Assembly: GCF_005952805.1 (NCBI RefSeq)
Contig: NZ_CP040709.1
Location: forward strand, 3,658,001-3,722,000
DNA length: 64,000 nucleotides
Source of the DNA: Inhella inkyongensis
GTDB lineage: Bacteria; Pseudomonadota; Gammaproteobacteria; Burkholderiales; Burkholderiaceae_C
Reading direction: 5' to 3'
Under the pieces are notes generated by a model. The model saw only the letters and a program-made list of their open reading frames with translations. It made no database searches and was not told where the DNA came from. The position numbers and the translations under genes are program-made. Positions within the stretch are counted from its first letter, which is position 1. The number at the start of each line of letters is the position of its first letter. Positions 25,008 to 32,421 of the stretch are shown here, piece by piece.

Positions 25008-26969
25008 TCACCAGGAACTGCTCACACTCAGGCTCACGAGCCGCCCCGGGCGCTCGGCAAAGCTGCCGCTGCCGCGCAGCTCGAAGCTGCGGTGGTCGGC
25101 CACATTGGTGACGGACAGGCGCGCACTCATCGGCCAGGGGGCGGCGTTGAAGGGTAGGCGAACGCCCAAATCCAACTCGGTGTTGGCAGGCAGTTCCACG
25201 CGGTTGTCGCGCGTGGCGGCCATCGCGCTCAGGTGGGATAGCGCCGCATCCAGGCTCACACCACCGAGGACCGGAGGCGTCCACACCGCATTGAGCTTGA
25301 GCGTGCGCTCGGGCTGGCCCACCGGACGTTCACCCACGCGGCCCAGGGACACGCCCTCGCCCAGCACGCGCGGCTGCATCAGCACCGCGCCGGCCAGCAG
25401 GCGCAGCTCCGGGCTGGGGTGGCCGCTGAACGAGATCTCGGCGCCCCGATGGCGCACCGTGCCCAGTTGGGTGAAGAGGTTGGCGGCGTCCAGATTGAAG
25501 TAGGGCTTGCGCACTTCAAAGAGGCCCGCCACCAGCTTCAGGCGCGGCCCCATCTGCCAGCGCAGGCCGGCGTCGTGCTGGCGCGTCAGGATGGCGGGCA
25601 GGGCCTGGTTGCGGTTGCTGGCATGGCCCGGGGCCACGCCGCTTTCTTCCAGGCCGCGGGTCCAGCCCGCATAGGCCGCCAGCGTGGGGCTCAGATGCCA
25701 GGCCCCGCCCAGGTTGGCGAGCCAGGGCGCAGCGCGGTCTTCCACCTTGGCTTGGCCGGGCCGCGCGAAGTCCTTGCGGTAGTGGCTCTTTTGCAAGCCT
25801 GCGCTGAACTCCAGGCTCTGCCGATGGCGCAGTTCATAGGCCAGGCCCAGCCAGTTCTGGTGCACGCGGTCGAGGGCCTGGGGGCCGAAGGCGAACGTGG
25901 GCTCGCTCAACTCGATGGCCTCGCCCAGACGGCGCGGGCCCAGATCCAGGGTGACGGAGCCGCCGCTTTGGCGCTGGCGCGCACGCCCGGCCAGTTGCAG
26001 GTGCAGGCGCTGCGGCCAGTCCTGCGGGCCGAAGCGGTGCGACAGCCGCAGTTCGCCGCTGTCCGAGGCGACACGAGCGCGCGGGTCGATGATCAGAAGC
26101 CTTCGCCCCTGGCCGTCGGGCTGCAGATCCAGGAAAAGGTTGGAGACGCTGCGCGCGTCGTCGAACTCGGAATGGAACAGACCCAGGCGCAGTTGCCAGT
26201 CGGGGGCCAACTGCTCGCTGAGCATCAGGCCGCGGTTCAGGCCCACGCCCCGGTAGGCGGCCCACTCAGGGCCGTCGAACTGCCGGCGTGGCCCCAGGGG
26301 CGGCAGGCTGTTGCTCCCGCTGCTAAACAGCGGACCGATCTGATCGTGCGTGGTGGCGTGGCGCGAGAAAAACACCAAGGCCTCGCGCCCGACCTGCGGG
26401 CGCCACCACAGGCCCAGGCTGGCGTTCCAGGCGTTGGAGTCCGTGCCATTGGGGAACTCAGCGTGCTGCAGCGAAACCCCGCCCGTCACACCCCAGTCGC
26501 TGTTCTTGAGCGGCTGGGCGAAGTCCAGATCCAGATAGCGGCTGCCCCAGTGGTCGGCGCTCAGCTCCAGCCGGCCCGAACCCTGCGAACCCGGGCGCCG
26601 CAGCTGGTGGTCCACGATGCCCGTGGGCGCCGGGAACACAAAGCCCTGGGCCGACAGGCCCACGCGAACCTGGCTGGCCGTGCGCAAGCGCGCCGAGACG
26701 CTCCAGACCTGGTCGAAGTACAGCCCGTCGATGCGCACATTGCCCGCCGCCGTGGGCGAGAAGCCGCGCACGCTGCTGGTGGTGTACAGACCGATCGACT
26801 CCCGCCCCACGCTGGTGCCAAAGGCATCGGTGGCGGCCTGCACGGCCTGGGTGTTGGCGTGGCTCTGAAGCGGCAACAAGACCGGAAGCAGTGCGAGGGC
26901 CCAAGGCGACAAGCTACGTTGGATGGCGGGTCGGAGAGGCGAAAAGGTCAACAGGGTCACCAGGGGCAT
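25008..26969 (-). CDS. TonB-dependent outer membrane receptor
   Basis: About 653 residues. After a signal peptide (SPWALALLPVLLPLQSHA) come plug-domain elements (GRESIGLYTTSSVRGFSPTAAGNVRIDGLYFDQ, then TGIVDHQLRRPGSQGSGRLEL) and a long beta-barrel with alternating strands, ending in aromatic SVSSSW as outer membrane barrels do. It resembles siderophore-type TonB receptors. No clear TonB box is seen before the plug. The start at 26969 is chosen because it gives a signal peptide; longer in-frame starts have no ribosome site. It faces the cytochrome gene across a 147-bp divergent gap. The ligand is unknown. Confidence 0.87.
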   Translation of the reverse strand: MPLVTLLTFSPLRPAIQRSLSPWALALLPVLLPLQSHANTQAVQAATDAFGTSVGRESIGLYTTSSVRGFSPTAAGNVRIDGLYFDQVWSVSARLRTASQVRVGLSAQGFVFPAPTGIVDHQLRRPGSQGSGRLELSADHWGSRYLDLDFAQPLKNSDWGVTGGVSLQHAEFPNGTDSNAWNASLGLWWRPQVGREALVFFSRHATTHDQIGPLFSSGSNSLPPLGPRRQFDGPEWAAYRGVGLNRGLMLSEQLAPDWQLRLGLFHSEFDDARSVSNLFLDLQPDGQGRRLLIIDPRARVASDSGELRLSHRFGPQDWPQRLHLQLAGRARQRQSGGSVTLDLGPRRLGEAIELSEPTFAFGPQALDRVHQNWLGLAYELRHRQSLEFSAGLQKSHYRKDFARPGQAKVEDRAAPWLANLGGAWHLSPTLAAYAGWTRGLEESGVAPGHASNRNQALPAILTRQHDAGLRWQMGPRLKLVAGLFEVRKPYFNLDAANLFTQLGTVRHRGAEISFSGHPSPELRLLAGAVLMQPRVLGEGVSLGRVGERPVGQPERTLKLNAVWTPPVLGGVSLDAALSHLSAMAATRDNRVELPANTELDLGVRLPFNAAPWPMSARLSVTNVADHRSFELRGSGSFAERPGRLVSLSVSSSW

Positions 26970-27116
26970 TGAAAGGGCGGCGCAGTGTAGGAAGGCCCCG
27001 TCCCACTGTCTTTCCTCATGCCCCCATGATTCACCTGCGGCTTGAATGCGCCAGATCAAAGTCCGACCCGGCGGCTTGGGACAAGCTGGGGCTGTTCACA
27101 CACCCTGGAGCCCTTC

Positions 27117-27572
27117 ATGACTTCGCAGCGCTGGCCGCTCTCTCTCACGTTGATGGTCCTTCTGGGGGCCTGCACCGCGCCCCGCATCACCAACCCCGAG
27201 CCCGCGCGCCAGCTGGCGCGCGAGACCCAGCTCGCCCCCGGCGCGCTTTACGCCGGCTGGCGCATCTATCAGCAGCGCTGCGCGCAGTGCCATGGCCAGA
27301 CCGCCGAAGGCCTGGGCGGCGCCGGCCCCAATCTGCTGCAGCGCGTGGGCGCCATGGGCCCGCAGCGCTTTGTCGAGCAGGTGCTGCGCCGCTACCCCGA
27401 AGGCCTGCCGGCCAGCGCGACTGCGGCCGAGGTACTGGCGCGCCGCCAGGGCCTGCTCACCATGCCCAGTTGGCAGGGCGACCCGGTGGTGGAGGCGCAT
27501 CTGATGGACCTTTACACCTACCTGGCCGGCCGCGCCGATGGCCGCATCGGGCCGCAGCCACCGGCGCGCTAG
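27117..27572 (+). CDS. c-type cytochrome, lipoprotein
   Basis: A 151-residue protein with a lipoprotein signal (SLTLMVLLGACTAP) and one haem c site, CAQCHG, in YQQRCAQCHGQTAEGLGGAGPNLLQR. A distal Met is probably in the LLTMPSWQG segment. It is a class I mono-haem cytochrome anchored in the periplasmic leaflet. GGAG lies 8 bases upstream of the ATG at 27117. It may pass electrons in respiration or to a periplasmic enzyme; the neighbours do not decide. Confidence 0.88.
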   Translation: MTSQRWPLSLTLMVLLGACTAPRITNPEPARQLARETQLAPGALYAGWRIYQQRCAQCHGQTAEGLGGAGPNLLQRVGAMGPQRFVEQVLRRYPEGLPASATAAEVLARRQGLLTMPSWQGDPVVEAHLMDLYTYLAGRADGRIGPQPPAR

Positions 27573-27652
27573 AACCTCGCTGGGTGCCCCCTTGAGTTCG
27601 CGCGGAAACCCCGCGCGGCGCCCGGGCAGCGCAAAACGGGCATGCTGCGCCC

Positions 27653-29101
27653 ATGCCCTTCGAACACTCCTTTGCCCGTGAACTCGCCGGCCTCTACCAG
27701 CCGGCCATGCCCGCTCCCGTGCCGGCGCCGCGTCTGCTGTTCCTGAACCAGGAACTCGCGCAGCAGCTCGCCTTCCCCCTGCCCGATGGCGAAGGCGCAA
27801 AGGCCGCACGGTTCACCGGCCAGACCCTGCCCGAGGGCGCCCAGCCCATTGCCCAGGCCTATGCCGGCCATCAGTTCGGCGGTTTTTCGCCCAGTCTGGG
27901 CGACGGCCGCGCTCTGCTGCTGGGCGAATGGCGCGCGCCCGATGGCGGCCTGCACGACATCGCCTTCAAGGGCTCGGGCCGCACCGCCTATTCACGCAGC
28001 GGCGACGGCCTGGCCGCCGTGGGCCCGATGCTGCGCGAGGTGCTGATCGGCGAGGCCCTGCATGCCATGGGTATTCCCAGCACCCGCGCGCTGGCCGTGG
28101 CCGCCACCGGGGAAGAGGTCTATCGCGACCGCACCCTGCCCGGCGCCGTGCTCACCCGCGTGGCCGCCAGCCATCTGCGCGTCGGCAGCTTCCAATACTT
28201 GGCCGCGCGCGGGCGCTTCGATGAACTGCGCCAGCTGCTGCGCTTCACGCTCCAGCGCCATTACCCCGCGCTGCAGGACCACCCCGAACCCGAGCTGGCC
28301 CTGCTGCGCGCCGTGAGCGAGGCCCAGGCGCGCTTGATGGCGCAATGGATGAATGTGGGCTTCATCCACGGCGTGATGAACACCGACAACATGGCCCTGA
28401 GCGGCCAGAGCATCGACTTCGGCCCCTGCGCCTTCCTGGAGGCCTACGACCCGGCCACGCACTTCAGCTCCATCGACCGCCACGGCCGCTACGCCTATGG
28501 CAATCAGCCCGGCATCGCGCAATGGAATCTGGCGCGCCTGGCCGAAACCCTGCTGCCCCTGCTGGCCGACCCCGAGGGCCCGCAAGGCGCGATGGACGCC
28601 GCCGTGGCCCAGGTCACCGCCGTACTGGACGAATTCCCCACCCACTTTGATGCCGCGCTGCGCCAGGGCCAGGCCGCCAAGCTGGGCCTGGCGCAGCCCG
28701 ACGCCGCCCTCGCAGACGCTTGGCTGGCCCTGCTGCAGCAGGGCGGCGCCGACTTCACGCGGGCCTGGCGCGAACTGGCCGCCGCGCGCGAAGGCAATGA
28801 GACGCCCTTGCGCGAACGCCTGGCCGGCACCCCCGGCCTGGACGACTGGCTGAGCCGCTGGCGCGCCGCCTGCAGCGCCAGCCCGGCCCAACTGCGCGCG
28901 GCGAACCCCGCCGTGATCCCCCGCAACCACCGCGTGGAAGAGGCCCTGGCCGCCGCCAGCGAGGGCGACGACCTGAGGCCCTTCAACGAACTGCTGGCCG
29001 CGCTGCGCCGCCCCTTCGACGAAGACCCGGCGCTGGCGCGCTACTGGGAGCCGGCGCCGGCGGCGCAGACCGCCTGCTACCGCACCTTCTGTGGAACCTG
29101 A
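27653..29101 (+). CDS. selO: Protein adenylyltransferase SelO (YdiU)
   Basis: A 482-residue pseudokinase-fold AMPylase. Typical parts are QPIAQAYAGHQFGGFSPSLGDGRALLLGE, DIAFKGSGRTAYSRSGDGLAAVGPMLREVLIGEALHAMGIPSTRALAV, QWMNVGFIHGVMNTDNMALSGQSIDFGPCAF with the metal-binding Asn/Asp, and a C-terminal FCGT with a penultimate-region Cys as in SelO. SelO transfers AMP to Ser/Thr/Tyr of target proteins and is linked to oxidative stress. The length is normal. It stands alone, with an 80-bp leader after the cytochrome gene. Confidence 0.95.
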   Translation: MPFEHSFARELAGLYQPAMPAPVPAPRLLFLNQELAQQLAFPLPDGEGAKAARFTGQTLPEGAQPIAQAYAGHQFGGFSPSLGDGRALLLGEWRAPDGGLHDIAFKGSGRTAYSRSGDGLAAVGPMLREVLIGEALHAMGIPSTRALAVAATGEEVYRDRTLPGAVLTRVAASHLRVGSFQYLAARGRFDELRQLLRFTLQRHYPALQDHPEPELALLRAVSEAQARLMAQWMNVGFIHGVMNTDNMALSGQSIDFGPCAFLEAYDPATHFSSIDRHGRYAYGNQPGIAQWNLARLAETLLPLLADPEGPQGAMDAAVAQVTAVLDEFPTHFDAALRQGQAAKLGLAQPDAALADAWLALLQQGGADFTRAWRELAAAREGNETPLRERLAGTPGLDDWLSRWRAACSASPAQLRAANPAVIPRNHRVEEALAAASEGDDLRPFNELLAALRRPFDEDPALARYWEPAPAAQTACYRTFCGT

Positions 29102-29189
29102 GTGCCGCACCTGCAGCACACCTGAATGCGCCACTGAAGCGCGCAGTCCTTCACGCCCCAAGGCCTGCTGCGTCTTCGCGGCTGGCAAT

Positions 29190-29209
29190 TCCAAGACGAC
29201 CGGTCATAT
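29190..29209 (+). promoter_or_regulatory. TetR operator/promoter upstream of the TetR gene
   Basis: TCCAAGACGACCGGTC at 29190-29205 is identical to the 16 bases in front of the OYE gene (29870-29885). The core AGACGACCGGTC holds the self-complementary GACCGGTC. It is followed by ATATA, which could be part of a -10 box, 11 bases before the TetR ATG. This is the expected place for autorepression. Confidence 0.75.
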
Positions 29210-29220
29210 ACTTCGCACCC

Positions 29221-29814
29221 ATGGCCCGACCCCGACGCACCGAACACAACCGCATCGCCCTGCTGGATGCCGGCATGCAGCAGCTCGCCACCCAGGGCTA
29301 TCACGGCACCGGCATCAAGCAGGTGCTGGACGCCGTGTCCGTGCCCAAGGGCTCGTTCTACAACTACTTCGACAGCAAGGAAGGTTTCGTCGCCGCGCTG
29401 ATCGATGAGTACGCCGAACGCCAGTTGGCGCTGTTCGAGCAGTTCGTGGCGCAAAGCAATCTCTCCGCCCTGGGCAAGCTGCGCGCGGTGAACGCGCACC
29501 TGCTGGCGCAGTTTGAAGAGAGCGACTGCCAGCGCGGCTGCCTGGTGGGCAGCCTGGCGGCCGAAATCGGCAGCTCCAGCGAGCGCTGCACCGCCGCGCT
29601 GGAGCGTGCCCGCAGCGCCTTCGAGCGTGGCGTGGCCGGCCTGATTACGGCGGCCCAGAGCGCGGGCGAGCTGCGCCAGGACCAGCCCGCCGATGCCCTG
29701 GCCGCGCTTTACTGGGCCACCTGGGAGGGCGCCCTGGTGCGCATGCGCCTGGAAGGCCGCACCGAGGCCGCGCGCCGCATCATCGACACGGCGCTGGACC
29801 TGATGAAACCCTGA
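29221..29814 (+). CDS. TetR-family regulator (NemR/AcrR-like)
   Basis: A 197-residue TetR protein. The N-terminal DNA-binding part has RIALLDAGMQQLATQGYHGTGIKQVLDAVSVPKGSFYNYFDSKEGF. The C-terminal ligand domain contains Cys residues (DCQRGCLVG and ERCTA) in the pattern of TetR_C_6 regulators such as NemR, which sense electrophiles through Cys. It is 82 bp upstream of an Old Yellow Enzyme gene, and an identical 16-bp site lies in front of both genes. So it most likely represses itself and the OYE until an electrophile arrives; the sensing chemistry is by analogy. Confidence 0.9.
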   Translation: MARPRRTEHNRIALLDAGMQQLATQGYHGTGIKQVLDAVSVPKGSFYNYFDSKEGFVAALIDEYAERQLALFEQFVAQSNLSALGKLRAVNAHLLAQFEESDCQRGCLVGSLAAEIGSSSERCTAALERARSAFERGVAGLITAAQSAGELRQDQPADALAALYWATWEGALVRMRLEGRTEAARRIIDTALDLMKP

Positions 29815-29837
29815 AACAGCACCCCTTTGCGCAAGCC

Positions 29838-29861
29838 GGCGATCCTGGATCGCCCTTTTTT
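29838..29861 (+). terminator. Rho-independent terminator after the TetR gene
   Basis: An 8-bp stem, GGCGATCC / GGATCGCC (29838-29845 with 29847-29854), is followed by C and six T (29856-29861). It separates TetR and OYE transcripts and lies directly against the OYE -35 box. Confidence 0.85.
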
Positions 29862-29889
29862 GAACCATTTCCAAGACGACCGGTCTAAT
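29860..29889 (+). promoter_or_regulatory. OYE promoter with overlapping TetR operator
   Basis: TTGAAC (29860-29865) and TCTAAT (29884-29889) fit sigma-70 -35 and -10 boxes with an 18-base spacer. The operator copy TCCAAGACGACCGGTC (29870-29885) fills the spacer and touches the -10 box, so a bound regulator would block polymerase. The start codon follows 8 bases after -10, so the transcript may be nearly leaderless or start further down. Confidence 0.75.
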
Positions 29890-29896
29890 AAACATC

Positions 29897-31159
29897 ATGC
29901 CGCACACCGCCAACGCCACCCCCACCCCACGCCTGTCCACCCCCCTGCGCCTGCGCCGCGGCAAGACCATCCGCAACCGCCTGTTCAAGTCCGCCATGAG
30001 CGAGCAGCTGGGCGACCGCCACCACAACCCCAAGCCCGGCCTGGCCACGCTCTATGGCCGCTGGGCCGAGGGCGGCGTGGGCCTGCAGATGTCGGGCAAT
30101 CTGATGATCTCGCGCAGCGCCCTGGGCGAGCCGGCCAATGTGGTGCTCGATGAAGCCAGCGATCTGGAAGCCTTCCGCCGCTGGACGGCCGCCGGCAGCG
30201 CCCACGGCACGCAGTTCTGGGCCCAGCTCAACCACCCCGGCAAGCAAAGCCCCAAGTTCCTCAGCCCGGAACCCGTGGCGCCCTCGGCCATCCCGCTGCA
30301 GGGCGGGCTGGAAAAGGGCTTCAACACACCACGCGCGCTGAGCGAGGCCGAGATCGAGGCCGTGATCCAACAGTTCGCCACCAGCGCCCGGCTGGCCAAG
30401 GAGGTGGGCTTCAGCGGCGTGCAGATCCACGGCGCGCACGGCTATCTGGTGAGCCAGTTCCTGTCGCCGCGTCACAACCAACGCCAGGACGGATGGGGCG
30501 GCACGGCCGAGAAGCGCCGCCGCTTTGTGCTGGCCGTTTACGCCGCCATCCGCAAGGCCGTGGGGCCGCATTACCCAGTGGGCATCAAGCTCAATTCGGC
30601 CGACTTCCAAAGGGGCGGCTTCACCGAAGAAGAGTCCATGGACGTGGTGGCCGCGCTGGCCGAGGCCGGCATCGACCTGATCGAGATCAGCGGCGGCACG
30701 TATGAAAGCCCGGCCATGGTGGGCCGCGCCAAGGGCGCGCCGCAAAAGGCCTCCACCCGCCAGCGCGAGGCCTACTTTCTGCAATACGCCGAGCAGGTGC
30801 GTGAGCGCGTCAGCACCCCGCTGGTGGTGACCGGGGGCTTCCGCACCGCCGCCGGCATGCAGGCCGCGCTGGACTCCGGCGCCTGCGACATGGTGGGCCT
30901 GGGCCGCCCCATGGCCCTGGAGCCCGACCTGCCCCAGCGCGCCATGACGGAGCCCGACTACGCCATCGCCCTGCGCCCCCTGACCACGGGCGTGCGCCTG
31001 GTGGACCGCATGGCCATGCTGGACATCACCTGGTACGAGCACCAACTGGCGCGCATGGCCCGCGGCCTGGACCCCCGCCCCGCGCTGAGCGAATGGTGGT
31101 CCTTCGCCGCTACGCTTGCCGGCTCGGGGCTGTATGCGCTGCGGCAGCGGCGCGCTTGA
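29897..31159 (+). CDS. NADH:flavin oxidoreductase, Old Yellow Enzyme family
   Basis: A 420-residue FMN protein. The barrel shows KTIRNRLFKSAMSEQLGD, AQLNHPGKQSP, GVQIHGAHGYLVSQFLSPRHNQRQDGWGG and ISGGTYESPAMV. Then comes TPLVVTGGFRTAAGMQAALDSGACDMVGLGRPMALEPDLP, which binds FMN phosphate. The usual His/His-type substrate site is represented by IHGAHG. OYE enzymes reduce activated C=C bonds, nitro compounds and electrophiles with NAD(P)H. Regulation by the TetR upstream is strongly suggested by the shared operator. There is a ~45-residue C-terminal extension ending LYALRQRRA. Confidence 0.92.
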   Translation: MPHTANATPTPRLSTPLRLRRGKTIRNRLFKSAMSEQLGDRHHNPKPGLATLYGRWAEGGVGLQMSGNLMISRSALGEPANVVLDEASDLEAFRRWTAAGSAHGTQFWAQLNHPGKQSPKFLSPEPVAPSAIPLQGGLEKGFNTPRALSEAEIEAVIQQFATSARLAKEVGFSGVQIHGAHGYLVSQFLSPRHNQRQDGWGGTAEKRRRFVLAVYAAIRKAVGPHYPVGIKLNSADFQRGGFTEEESMDVVAALAEAGIDLIEISGGTYESPAMVGRAKGAPQKASTRQREAYFLQYAEQVRERVSTPLVVTGGFRTAAGMQAALDSGACDMVGLGRPMALEPDLPQRAMTEPDYAIALRPLTTGVRLVDRMAMLDITWYEHQLARMARGLDPRPALSEWWSFAATLAGSGLYALRQRRA

Positions 31160-31286
31160 ACAATCTGCGGATCAGTACGCCAGGCTCCGCAGGCCAGCGA
31201 TGCGGCGCTGGAGACGGTCAGGTTGCGCGGGGTCTGCAGAGCCAGCCCGGCGCAACAGTACGCTGCCAGCTTCCGGGTTCTGCCGC

Positions 31287-31727
31287 TCAGACCTTGGCGA
31301 GGAACTCCGCAGCGTCACCCGCTTCGCATTTCCAGTCTGCGAAGACTCCGACCAGATTGCATTCCACGCAGTGGCAAGCGATGTAGTACCAGCGCACGTC
31401 ATGGGTGCCCTCGTGCACCGAGACTCCGGACATCAGCTCAAACACCTCGTTCTCGCACACGCACTCGTGCGTCTGGGGTGCAGCTTCTTCAACGTAGTCC
31501 GCGCTGTCGCCCATCAGGTGTTCCAGCCCGCAGTCGGTGCAAGTGCGGACTGCCACTCCGGCTTCTTCATCGGTCTGCAGCGCGAAGGTGCGGCACCCGC
31601 AAGTGCACTTGGACGCGGCAAATCGGACGGCCTCATAGCGATTCGCAAGGCTGTAGCTGCGCAACTCGGCTTGGGTGTCACCGGACGTCGTCCCATACCA
31701 GAACTCGCCCTTCTTCGTCAGTGCCAT
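31287..31727 (-). CDS. Cys-rich putative zinc-binding protein, unknown function
   Basis: A 146-residue protein with 12 Cys in metal-site spacing: CTCGC near residue 40, CTDC near 63, CVC near 92, CHCVEC near 121 and a late Cys. This suggests several zinc-ribbon-like or knuckle sites. Its start at 31727 has GGAG 8 bases upstream; an earlier in-frame ATG at 31868 gives a Pro/Arg leader and looks unused. I do not recognise the family. Base composition is lower in GC than its neighbours. It is alone; 296 bases upstream (31728-32023) hold no gene, hairpin or promoter I can defend. Confidence 0.55.
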   Translation of the reverse strand: MALTKKGEFWYGTTSGDTQAELRSYSLANRYEAVRFAASKCTCGCRTFALQTDEEAGVAVRTCTDCGLEHLMGDSADYVEEAAPQTHECVCENEVFELMSGVSVHEGTHDVRWYYIACHCVECNLVGVFADWKCEAGDAAEFLAKV

Positions 31728-32023
31728 TGATGCAGCTCCATTCTTCAAGCTGAGCTTCCCGGCACGCCTGACGCCAGGCTCGCCCCAGTCCTTTGGATTC
31801 TGCCTGGAGGACCGACAAATCGTCGTCATGGGCCTGGGGCGGGATAGATGCCGGAAAGGCTGAAACATCCCTAAATGCCGTTACTTGCGGACTGCAGCCA
31901 TCCGACGGCCTCTGCGGTTCGAACGGCCCCTTTGAGCCTTGAGCAGCCGATCCCGAATACGCCAGCAGCAGTGCGAATCGGGAGGCTCGATCACAAGCCC
32001 CCCGCCGCCCGATCCGTGCTGCC

Positions 32024-32389
32024 TTACTTGACGGTGAAGCGCACGCTCAGTGCCTTGCCATCCCGCATCAAGCTGGCCACCACCTTGGCCCCCTTGGCCA
32101 GCTGCACCTTGGCCACCAGGCGTTCGCCGTCCACGGTGATCGGGGCTTCGCTGCTGGTGCCGGCTTGCAGCACGGTGAGCTTGCCGCTGAAACCGGTGGC
32201 GGGCAGGGGCTTGCCGTGGTCCTCGATGTAGATCGCGGCCTGGTCGGCGGCCACCACCAGCTCGAAGCCGAGATCGTGCGCCATCTGCACCACGCCGCCG
32301 TGGCGGGCCTTGGCGCTGCCGTGGGCGTGGGCGGTCAGGGGGCTCTGGGTGGTCAGCGCCAGTACGGCGGCGAGAAGAATTTGCTTCAT
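32024..32389 (-). CDS. Small periplasmic protein of the metal-efflux operon
   Basis: A 121-residue exported protein. It has a signal peptide (MKQILLAAVLALTTQSPLTAHAHG), His/Gly just after it (HGSAKARHGGVV), and a beta-rich body (FELVVAADQAAIYIEDHGKPLPATGFSGKL). It is the last gene after the RND pump, 32 bp behind it, and such proteins are regular companions of these pumps. A metal-chaperone role like CusF is inferred only from context; CusF-type Met ligands are not seen. Confidence 0.65.
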   Translation of the reverse strand: MKQILLAAVLALTTQSPLTAHAHGSAKARHGGVVQMAHDLGFELVVAADQAAIYIEDHGKPLPATGFSGKLTVLQAGTSSEAPITVDGERLVAKVQLAKGAKVVASLMRDGKALSVRFTVK

Positions 32390-32421
32390 GGGGTCACTCC
32401 GTTTTCAGGGCTTGAGAAAGT

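Noticed and set aside
25419..26972. A 517-codon plus-strand frame inside the TonB receptor gene
   Set aside because: It is antisense to a receptor that has a signal peptide, plug and terminal aromatic strand; the other frame has none.
27595..27625. A GC-rich hairpin between the cytochrome gene and selO as a terminator
   Set aside because: CGCGCGG-AAAC-CCGCGCG can pair, but there is no T-run after it, so termination is not supported.
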